This document shows positions 25,447 to 33,291 of a DNA stretch of 64,000 bases, piece after piece (within the stretch, counting starts at the first letter, position 1; each line of letters starts with the position of its first letter). Origin of the DNA: CAVTYH01 sp963738835 (GTDB taxonomy: Bacteria; Planctomycetota; Planctomycetia; Pirellulales; JADZDJ01); assembly GCA_963738835.1 (NCBI GenBank), contig CAVTYH010000001.1:1426001-1490000 (forward strand). Direction: 5' to 3'. Position numbers and translations under genes: made by a program. The notes under the pieces were generated by a model. That model saw nothing but the letters and a program-made list of their open reading frames with translations, did no database searches and was not told where the DNA came from.

Positions 25447-27213
25447 TCACATCGCAGCCATTTGGCCCGTGTGCTCGAAATCTGGCCAGCCCAGGGCGCC
25501 CATTTCAGGCAGGTCGAGGCCTTGCATTTCGATTTCCTTGGACACCCGCATCGGCACGATCAAATCGCTAATCTTGAACATGATCAGCCCGATAACCAGG
25601 CCAACGGCGATAACCGCTCCGCAATTGATTGCCTGTGCAATCAATTGGCTCGGGTCGCCATAGAACAAACCGCGAACGCCATCGGAACCGTACTTCTTGA
25701 CCATTTCATCTCGGGCAACTCCATTCCAGCCGGCACCATATTGTCCTGTGGCGAATAATCCTACAGACAAGACACCCCAAATTCCGTTGACACCGTGGAC
25801 TGAAATTGCACCGACAGGGTCGTCGATTCCAATCTTGTCCCAAAAGTACACACTCAATATGACCAACACGCCGGCCACTGCACCGATAATGCAGGCACCG
25901 ATGCTGTTCACAAAAGCACTGGGCGCTGTGATGGCTACCAGACCCGCCAACATGCCGTTAAGCATCATCGATGGATCAGGCTTCTTGCCGGTTAACATCA
26001 AGAAAAACATAGCGGCAATCGCGCCCGTGGCACTGGCCAACATTGTGTTGACAACCACGGCGCTAATTCGCAAGTCGGTGCCGGCCAAAGTCGAACCTGG
26101 ATTAAACCCGAACCAACCGAAGGCCAGAATGAATGTGCCAATCAAGGCCATCGGCAAGCTGTGACCAGGAATGGCTTGCGGTTTTCCATCAATGTACTTG
26201 CCAATACGCGGCCCCAAAAGGATTACGCCTGCCAAGCCGATGACACCGCCCATGGCATGCACGACCCCCGAGCCAGCAAAGTCGACACCTCCGTGGCCGA
26301 GTCCCCAGTTTTTACCCATTTGCGAGAGCCATCCACCACCCCAAACCCAGTTGGCGTAGATGCAATAAGGCAAAGCGACCCACAGACCGTAGAGGCAGAA
26401 GTTTTTCCAGGACCAGCGTTCGCAAAGAACTCCGGTGGGAATGGTCGCTGTTGTATCGAAGAACACCATTTGGAAGAAAAACAAGGCCAAAACGGCCACG
26501 TCTTCCACACCTTGCAGCATGAATCCCTTGGTCCCGATCAATCCATACTTGAAAACGCCAGGCGTCGATGGATCCGCGCCAATACCGGCGCCGGAATTCA
26601 AGACGGCAAGGCCGGGACCAAGAGTCGGAACCCAACCATCACCCACCGGTGCGTTCCACCAGTTGCCCCAGCCGAGCGCGAAACCATAAACGAAGAATGC
26701 GAAGCATCCCAGCGGGTAAACCATGAAGTTCATCGCAAATGTATGAGCCGAGTTCTTGGAGCGGCACAAGCCGCCTTCGACCATCGCGAAGCCAGCCTGC
26801 ATGAACATGACCAAGAAGCCGGTGATCAGGGTCCACACCATGTTGATCGAGAACATGTTGTGGTTCACGCGGTCAAGCACACCATCCTTGTCGACATTCG
26901 CGGGGACATCTCCCTTGCCATCGCCGGCAGGAGCTGACCAAGTTCCTGAGTGACCACCTGTTGAATCCGGCCAATAGAGATTGCCGGCGTCGTCCTTTTT
27001 CTCGAGATCTGGCGCATAGTAATCTGGCAGCTTGGGAGGCGTCGCCGCCGCCGTGTCCGTGGGAGCAGGTGCTGCCGCCGGCGCCGCTGCCGGTGGGGTC
27101 GAGGTGTCCTGCGAAAACACTCTTGAACCCAAAAAACCTCCGGCCAGCGCCACAAACAAAATGAACGACTGTTTCTTCAACCGCAACTTGAACTTGGTCC
27201 GCCTGGTCCACAT
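25447..27213 (-). CDS. amt: Ammonium transporter, copy 2
   Basis: A 588-residue Amt protein with signal peptide 'LFVALAGGFLGSRVFSQ' and a long alanine/proline linker, then an extracytoplasmic stretch before the channel ('YYAPDLEKKDDAGNLYWPDS'). Channel signatures: 'FMQAGFAMVEGGLCRSKNSA', 'DFAGSGVVHAMGGVIGLAGV', 'AFGWFGFNPGSTLAGTDLRI' and 'DDPVGAISVHGVNGIWGVLS'. It is longer than amt1 because of this N-terminal extension and an insertion with 'FMLQGVEDVAVLALFFFQMV'. GAGGACACAGTT precedes the ATG. A sigma-54 type promoter lies at 27304-27320. Closely related to copy 3 (30278-32088), with the same 3' element. Likely nitrogen-regulated. Confidence 0.95.
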   Translation of the reverse strand: MWTRRTKFKLRLKKQSFILFVALAGGFLGSRVFSQDTSTPPAAAPAAAPAPTDTAAATPPKLPDYYAPDLEKKDDAGNLYWPDSTGGHSGTWSAPAGDGKGDVPANVDKDGVLDRVNHNMFSINMVWTLITGFLVMFMQAGFAMVEGGLCRSKNSAHTFAMNFMVYPLGCFAFFVYGFALGWGNWWNAPVGDGWVPTLGPGLAVLNSGAGIGADPSTPGVFKYGLIGTKGFMLQGVEDVAVLALFFFQMVFFDTTATIPTGVLCERWSWKNFCLYGLWVALPYCIYANWVWGGGWLSQMGKNWGLGHGGVDFAGSGVVHAMGGVIGLAGVILLGPRIGKYIDGKPQAIPGHSLPMALIGTFILAFGWFGFNPGSTLAGTDLRISAVVVNTMLASATGAIAAMFFLMLTGKKPDPSMMLNGMLAGLVAITAPSAFVNSIGACIIGAVAGVLVILSVYFWDKIGIDDPVGAISVHGVNGIWGVLSVGLFATGQYGAGWNGVARDEMVKKYGSDGVRGLFYGDPSQLIAQAINCGAVIAVGLVIGLIMFKISDLIVPMRVSKEIEMQGLDLPEMGALGWPDFEHTGQMAAM

Positions 27214-27303
27214 AACTGTGTCCTCGACTGTGAAAGAAATAAAAACGGGCGTGCTACGACATTCAAAATCATGTCGGCCTCAGCCACAGGCGATTCGGCG
27301 GTT

Positions 27304-27320
27304 CGCAATTGCCATACCAA
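27304..27320 (-). promoter_or_regulatory. Sigma-54 (-24/-12) promoter of amt2
   Basis: The minus strand reads TTGGTATGGCAATTGCG, matching the RpoN consensus YTGGCACGRNNNTTGCW. GG and GC are exactly ten bases apart (GG-N10-GC), TTGC is perfect, and the two differences in the -24 part are C-to-T. The predicted transcription start is near 27293, leaving an ~80-base leader before the ATG at 27213. Sigma-54 control is typical for amt genes. Confidence 0.75.
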
Positions 27321-27536
27321 CGAAGGCAAAGAAAAAACGGCCGGCAAAGAGGTGGCTTAACTCTCACCTAATAAAGCAATTGCGGCGCGAAGGAAAAGTT
27401 AGCAAACCGCTGTGACGCGATTTCAAAATTTCACAAGCCTGCCGAAGAGAGCTGCTCGTTGTGCCGGAAACACTAGCATTTTTATAGAAAACATATGCTA
27501 AGTGTTATGAACATTATCAAATCTTTGCGCGTCAAA
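27321..27536. other. Upstream control region of amt2
   Basis: Gene-free DNA between the amt2 promoter and the stop of the response-regulator gene at 27537. It is AT-rich toward 27470-27530 (ACTAGCATTTTTATAGAAAA). Activator sites for an NtrC-type protein would be expected here, but no convincing palindrome was identified. No terminator hairpin for the two-component genes is obvious either, so these may read into the amt2 leader. Confidence 0.4.
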
Positions 27537-28241
27537 TCAATCGCTTGCTAGTCGATAGCCCAGCCCTTGTTCAGTACGCACGTATCGCGGCTGTGCGGGG
27601 TCTGCTTCCACCTTGCGGCGCAGTCCAGCCATGAACACGCGCAGGTGCTGCCGGCTCGGAGCGCGCTTCGTCCCCCAGACTTCTTCGAGCAAGAATTGAT
27701 GTGTCAGCACCTTTCCAGCGTGGCGGACTAAAGTCATCAGCAATTTGTATTCGATCGGCGTCAATCGCACTTCGATGTCGTCGACAAAAACGCAGCGCAC
27801 CGGCAAATCGACTTTCAGGCCTCCGTACTGGTAGATCGTGTCGGTCTGGCCCGGCATGGGAGAAGCATACCGCAAGGCCGCACGAATTCGCGCCAACAAT
27901 TCTCCAGTGCTAAATGGCTTGGTCAAATAATCATTTGCACCGTGGTCCAGCGCCGTTATTTTTTGCACGTCCTGATTCCGGATCGAAAGAATGATAATCG
28001 GCGCTTGCAGCCATTCTCGCAGGCGCTGCAATACTTCTTGGCCATCGATGTCGGGCAAGCCTAAATCCAAAATCACAAGGTCAGGCTGCTTTTGCACGGC
28101 CATTCGCAAAGCCTCTTCACCCGTGCTGGCTTCTTCGGCGCGATAACCCGCACCTGACAGAAATGCCCGCAGAAATTTTCGCATAGGCACTTCGTCTTCA
28201 ACGACAAGCACCAACGGTGCGGAGGCAGAAGAAGATGACAT
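27537..28241 (-). CDS. KdpE-like response regulator
   Basis: A 234-residue OmpR/PhoB-family regulator. The receiver domain (residues ~9-122) has the acidic pair 'VVEDE', phospho-acceptor in 'PDLVILDLGLPDIDG', and 'NDYLTKPF' with the conserved lysine. The winged-helix DNA-binding domain ends in 'VRTEQGLGYRLASD'. The sequence around 'LTPIEYKLLMTLVRHAGKVL' and 'HLRVFMAGLRRKVEADP' is KdpE-like. It is 8 bp from the sensor-kinase gene upstream, one operon. No kdpFABC genes are in the window. Possible targets include the adjacent permease or amt genes (inference). Confidence 0.9.
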   Translation of the reverse strand: MSSSSASAPLVLVVEDEVPMRKFLRAFLSGAGYRAEEASTGEEALRMAVQKQPDLVILDLGLPDIDGQEVLQRLREWLQAPIIILSIRNQDVQKITALDHGANDYLTKPFSTGELLARIRAALRYASPMPGQTDTIYQYGGLKVDLPVRCVFVDDIEVRLTPIEYKLLMTLVRHAGKVLTHQFLLEEVWGTKRAPSRQHLRVFMAGLRRKVEADPAQPRYVRTEQGLGYRLASD

Positions 28242-28249
28242 AGTGAAAT

Positions 28250-29880
28250 TCAGGCCACGGACAAGGTGTCGTCGAATTCGTCATTCGCTCTACCCATCGT
28301 ACCTTCGATTTTTTTGTCCGGACAGGGCAGCGAGATGACGAACTCTGCACCGCCGGCTTGCCGGTTGACCGCACGCATTTGGCCGCCGTGAGCTTCGACG
28401 ATGCGGCGACAAAACGTGAGTCCCAGACCGATGCCGCGACGACCGTCGGCGACGTGACTCGATCCACGAAAAAACTGCTCAAAGACTTTCTTTTCGGTTC
28501 CCGGCGGCAGGCCCGGTCCGTTGTCGGCGATACGAATTTCGGCACGTTCTGCGACGCGCACGGCGCTAATCTCGATTTGGCTTCCTTTCGGAGTATAGCG
28601 CACGGCATTGTCCAACAGGTTCACGAAGACTTGCTCCAGGAGATGTTCCGTCGCCAAGAGCAGGGGAAAATCGTCTGCGATTTTCACGCGTACACCGTAA
28701 CCATCTAGTTCGCGGTGCATTCGTTCCAGCGCGATGCCAATCAATTCTTCGAACACATGCCAATCACGACTGAGAGCAATCGTGCCGGAGTTGAGCCGCG
28801 CCATGTCGAGCAGGTTTTCGACCTGGCGGGAGACGCGGTTCGATTCATCGACTACCGTCTGCAAGATTTCGCGTTTTGATGCCACGTCAGTTTCGCCCGA
28901 CTCGTCCAGAAGACTGGATACCGTTACGGCAATGGTCGCCAGCGGCGTGCGCAGATCGTGTGATACAGAACTCAAAAGCGAATTGCGCAACTGCTCCGAC
29001 TGCATTTGAAGTTGCGCTTGCTGCACGTCGGCCAACGATTGGTCGCGCTCAATCGAAAGGGCAATCAGATTCGCGCAGGTTTCCAACATGCGGCATCCTC
29101 GGTATCGCGAAAGCGCTGCAGATTATTGGGCCGCACCCCCAAGACTCCGATGGTCCTCTGCGAACCGATCATGGGAACAAAACGAATCGTCAGTTCCGAG
29201 GAAGTTTCGGCATCTAGCCCCGCGGCCTGTCTATTTTTGGCGACCCATTTCACCGTATTATCGATGTTGACGCTTGAAGGAAATTGACCAAAGCAAGGGC
29301 GAAACGCCTGGTCTGGGCCGCACAAATAAATTACTACCTCGCTGTCAAATGCCCTGCTCAATTGTTCTCCGGCGGTCAAGAGTAAATCGGCTGAGCCCGG
29401 CGATCGAGTCAATTGCTGGCTGATCTGGTAGAGCGCGGCGGTGCGGCGTTCTCGTTGCTGAGAGGCGTGAAAAAGCTCCTCGGTGTGGTGCTCGTGATCT
29501 TGGGAGTCGCGAAGTTGAGATTGCAGCCGGGAAGTTAGCTCGCTGATTAAAATTGCAATTCCCAACAACACACCGAGATTGACAAAGTATTGAATATCGC
29601 TGGGCACAAATTTGAAAGTCGGTTCCACAAATAAGAAATCGAAAATCAATACACTGAGAATCGCCGCGGCAATCGCTGGTCCATGCGCGAACCGCGCGGC
29701 GACGAATGCCACTCCAGCCAAAAAAATCATCAGCACATTCGGATTGGCCAACCCGAATTCGTGACCAACCCATCCGACAACAGCACAGCCTGCGACCATC
29801 AGAATTGCAGCTGCGTATGGCTTCCATACGATTAATCCCGGCGTAGGACGTTCGCTTGCTGATTGATTTTTTTCGCCCAT
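28250..29880 (-). CDS. KdpD-like sensor kinase lacking the N-terminal KdpD domain, frame-broken
   Basis: Start chosen at ATG 29880 (MGEKNQSASERPTPGLIVWK). It begins directly with the four-helix DUF4118-type membrane part ('AAAILMVAGCAVVGWVGHEF', 'FDFLFVEPTFKFVPSDIQYF'), then a GAF-like sensor and the kinase core: H-box 'SVSHDLRTPLATIAVTV', N-box 'NLLDNAVRYTPKGSQIEI', G-boxes 'IADNGPGLPPGTEKKVF' and 'GRRGIGLGLTFCRRIVEAHG'. The frame changes at ~29080: 'RFRDTEDAA' continues as 'MLETCANLIALSIERDQ', one base missing. Full KdpD has an extra ~370-residue N-terminal KdpD/USP region that is absent here, so its K+ or c-di-AMP sensing may differ. Confidence 0.85.
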
Positions 29881-30058
29881 GCTTTTGTCAATAGGAACTA
29901 CGGGAACGAGGAAAAGGCGTCTTTGGGCAACACTTATCTTACTCGAAGCTGACTCAAATCCCACAAATCGCCGCTGGAACAATTTGCCGAAAGAGGTCGG
30001 CGGTCTAGGGAAGAGGCCCTGCGAGATGTCCCGGGGGCAGTCGAAAGCAAGGCTTTAC

Positions 30059-30243
30059 AAACACCCCGACTTGGGCAGAGCTGTTTCCAGCCGCCCAAGT
30101 CGTTGGGGTGTCAACTGGCCAGGCGGAGACCAGCCAACGTTTCTTCGATATGAAATTGACGGATTCGGGCTCCCGAGCGGTCAGAGCGCGAATCCGCGAG
30201 GGGTTGTAAGAGCGCCTCGCTCCGGACCAGCCGGAGCGAGGCG
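30059..30243 (-). repeat. Duplicated 3' element of amt3 with two hairpins
   Basis: Second copy of the 25229-25415 element, differing at about a dozen positions, mostly in its gene-proximal half. It again follows an amt stop (30278) by ~35 bp. Stem CGCCTCGCTCCGG (30213-30225) pairs with CCGGAGCGAGGCG (30231-30243), and ACACCCC/GACTTGGGC pairs with GCCCAAGTC/GGGGTGT at 30061-30111. The minus-strand T-run after the gene-proximal stem is weaker (CTCTTAC). Confidence 0.85.
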
Positions 30244-30277
30244 GCTAAACGTTGAACTGCAAATGCCAAACTCAAGA

Positions 30278-32088
30278 CTACATCGGAGTCGTCTGTCCCG
30301 TGTGCTCGAAGTCCGGCCATCCGAGGGCACCCATTTCGGGCAGGTCGAGGCCTTGCAATTCGGTCTCGCGACTGACACGCATCGGAGTAATCAAATTGCT
30401 GAGCTTAAACAGAATGTATGACAGAACGAAACCGAAAACGAAGACCACAACGCAATCGATGGCCTGCGCGACCAATTGACTTGCGTCGCCGTAGAACAAT
30501 CCACGGACACCGTCAGAGCCAACCTTGTCGACCCATTGCGATCGGGCAACGCCGTTCCAGCCGGCGCCGTATTGGCCGGTCGCGAACAGGCCGACCGACA
30601 GTACGCCCCATAAACCGTTTGTTCCGTGGACCGAGATGGCGCCGACAGGATCGTCAACACCAATCTTGTCGAAGAAATACACGCTGAGGATCACTAGCAC
30701 TCCGGCAACTGCTCCGATGATGGCCGCCCCGATACTGTTGACGAACGCGCTTGGCGCGGTAATCGCCACCAGTCCAGCCAACATGCCATTGACCAACATT
30801 GATGGATCCGGCTTCTTGCCGCTGGCCATCAAAAAGAGCATGGCAGCAATGGCACCGGTTGCACTTGCCAACATGGTGTTAACAACAATTGCACTAATTC
30901 GCAGGTCGGTGCCGGCCAATGTGGAACCGGGATTAAACCCGAACCAGCCGAAGGCCAGAATGAATGTACCGATCATCGCCATGGGCAAACTATGGCCTGG
31001 AAAGGCCTGCGGCTTGCCATCGATGTACTTGCCTATTCGCGGACCGATAATAATAGAGCCCGCCAAACCAATGATGCCACCCATGGCATGCACCACACCG
31101 GATCCAGCAAAGTCTACGGCTCCGTGACCAATGTTCCAGTTCTTACCCATCTGAGCCAGCCAGCCGCCGCCCCACAACCAGTTGGCATAGATGCAATACG
31201 GCAGTGCCACCCAGCAGCCATAGACGCAGAAGTTCTTCCATGACCAACGTTCGGCTAATGCACCCGTTGGAATGGTCGCGGTGGTATCGAAGAACACCAT
31301 TTCGAAGAAAAAAGCGCCAGCACGCCGACGTCTTCAACGCCTTGCAAAAAGAAGCCCTTCGTTCCGACGAGTTGATATTTCCAAGCACCCGCGTTGGCGC
31401 CATCGGCATCGCCTTTGATTCCCCAGCCTTCGTTCAGAACGGCGGTACCTGGCCCCAACGATGCATACCATCCGTCCGGCACGGGAGCGCTGTACCAATT
31501 GCCCCAACCCAATGCGAAGCCGTACACGAAAAATGCAAAGCAGCCCAGCGGATACACCATGAAATTCATAGCGAATGTATGTGCCGAATTCTTGGAACGG
31601 CACAATCCGCCTTCAACCATCGCGAACCCGGCTTGCATGAACATGACGAGGAAGCCGGTGACCAACGTCCAGACAAAATTGATTGAGAATTCATTATGCA
31701 CCACCCGGTCGTAAACATCGGGCACGGTCAAGGTGCTGGGGACTTCTCCCGCGGTAACTTTTCCCTTGTCATCAACAGCAATGCCTGGATTGGCCCATGC
31801 TCCTGCCGCGGCACCCGTTGCATCCGGCCAAATCAAGTTCCCGTGATCGTCTTTCTTCGTAACATCTGGGGTTGATGCTGTTATGAAGTATGCCGGCGTC
31901 TCGGGCGGCTTGACCGCGGGAGTTGCATCTGCTGCCGGAGTGGCGGGCGCCGGAGTGGCTTCCGTAGCCGCAGGCTTCGTGTCTTGCGAAAACACCCTGG
32001 GGCCAAGGAATCCGGCCGCGAGTGCCAAAAACAATACGATGGTCCTTCTTTTCAACACCAACCCGAATTTGGTCCGCCTGTTAAACAT
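30278..32088 (-). CDS. amt: Ammonium transporter, copy 3, frame-broken
   Basis: Start at ATG 32088 (MFNRRTKFGLVLKRRTIVLF), supported by GAGGACC nine bases upstream and by alignment with copy 2; the open frame beyond it is not coding. Signal 'FLALAAGFLGPRVFSQ', alanine/proline linker, 'FMQAGFAMVEGGLCRSKNSA', 'DFAGSGVVHAMGGIIGLAGS', 'DDPVGAISVHGTNGLWGVLS'. At ~31306 'VEDVGVLALF' must continue as 'FFEMVFFDTTATIPTGAL', cured by a seventh T in the T6 run on the minus strand. Very similar to copy 2, so the pair is a duplication that flanks the two-component genes. A sigma-54 type promoter lies 60 bp upstream. Confidence 0.92.
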
Positions 32089-32147
32089 AGACAGGTCCTC
32101 GCGAAAAAAGGGAATGGGATTGCCCACCTTAGGGCCGCCGCCATTTA

Positions 32148-32164
32148 TGCAATCTTTATGCCGA
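32148..32164 (-). promoter_or_regulatory. Sigma-54 (-24/-12) promoter of amt3
   Basis: The minus strand reads TCGGCATAAAGATTGCA. GG (32162-32161) and GC (32150-32149) are ten bases apart, TTGCA is perfect, and the -24 box differs from YTGGCAC by T-to-C and C-to-T. The predicted start is near 32137, giving a leader of about 50 bases to the ATG at 32088. The independent presence of the same promoter type upstream of amt2 supports the call. Confidence 0.75.
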
Positions 32165-32464
32165 TAATGATATCTGCATGAGTCTCGGACCCTGTTTCGA
32201 GCTGTTAGAACTGCATAAAACCTATTTTCAAAGCGTTTTATCGTGGCGTAGTGAGCGTCAACCAAGGTCGACATAGTGCTAAGAAAATGAAAAGAATGGC
32301 CGGTCATTCGCCGCGCGAGTAAGAGGTCGCTGCCCAAAAATGTGGCAGACGTACGTCAGGCTTTAGCCTGACAGGCCGCGGCGAGGAAGACGGCAAAGAG
32401 CGCGGTGAGAAGGTGAGAAGGTGAGAAATAGTCAGACGATCGGCTTGTCAGGCTGAAGCCCGAC
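32165..32464. other. Gene-free stretch with REP-like hairpin and tandem GAGAAGGT units
   Basis: Between the amt3 promoter and the livF stop. TCAGGCTTTAGCCTGA (32355-32370) is a perfect short palindrome. A related sequence in inverted form, GTCAGGCTGAAGCCCGACC, lies at about 32446-32464 next to the livF stop. Between them GAGAAGGT is repeated in tandem (about 32406-32428). A similar palindrome occurs at 54350. These look like dispersed repeats, possibly serving as the livF terminator. Confidence 0.5.
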
Positions 32465-33179
32465 CTACTGCCCGAGATAGGCGTCTTTTACTCGCTGATT
32501 ATTGAGAAGCTCGGCCGCCGGGCCGGAGAGTGCGATCGCGCCGGTTTCCATCACGTAGCCGCGATGGGCGACCCGCAAAGCCATGAGTGCATTTTGCTCG
32601 ACGAGCAGGACCGACATGCTTTCTTGATTGAGCTGCCGAATCACGTCGAAGATTTTGGCCACCACCAGCGGCGCCAGTCCCAGCGAAGGCTCATCGAGCA
32701 GCAGGAGCTTCGGCCGCGCCATCAATGCTCGCCCCACGGCCAGCATTTGCTGCTCGCCGCCCGAGAGCGTGCCCCCTTGCTGTTTCGCTCGCTGTTGCAA
32801 GATCGGGAACAACGCAAACATGCGATCGATATCGCCGCGAATTGCCGGTGCATCGCGGCGCGAGATGGCTCCCAATTCCAAATTCTCCAGCACGGTTAGC
32901 CGCGGAAAGATTTTACGTCCTTCCGGCGATTGACACAAACCGAGCCGCACGATTTCATGAGGCGGCAAAGTCTGAATCTCGCGGCCATTGAACTTGATGT
33001 TGCCGGCCCGCAGCCGATTGATACCGGAAATGCACATCAGCGTGGTGGTTTTGCCGGCCCCGTTACGCGCCGATGATCGTGACAATTTCCCCCGGCTGCA
33101 CTTCCAGCGAAATGCCTTTGAGCACTTCAATGGCGCCGTAACCGGCACGGGCATCGGTGATGGAGAGAAGTGCGGGCAT
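32465..33179 (-). CDS. livF: Branched-chain amino-acid type ABC transporter ATPase LivF, frame-broken
   Basis: Start at ATG 33179 (MPALLSITDARAGYGAIEVL). Walker A is split by one inserted base: the coding reads 'GEIVTIIGA', then an extra T (position 33065 on the plus strand) creates a stop, and removing it gives 'NGAGKTT'. The remainder is intact: 'LGLCQSPEGRKIFPRLTVLE', signature 'LSGGEQQMLAVGRAL', Walker B 'LLLLDEP', 'LVEQNA', and the LivF-type end 'VMETGAIALSGPAAELLNNQ'. It forms the second ATPase of the uptake system with LivG. The five liv genes run in order K-H-M-G-F. If the inserted base is real, the ATPase is dead. Confidence 0.9.
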
Positions 33180-33291
33180 GTTGACGATTGTCAGTTGTCC
33201 GTGGTCAGTTGTCCGTCGTCCGTGGCGTGAAAGCGCGGGGCAAGCCCACGCCGCTATACGATTCACCCGTTCATCCGCTCATCGTCAAACA

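Noticed and set aside
26161..26937. 258-codon plus-strand frame opposite amt2
   Set aside because: Antisense to a strongly conserved Amt protein; no motif or ribosome binding site.
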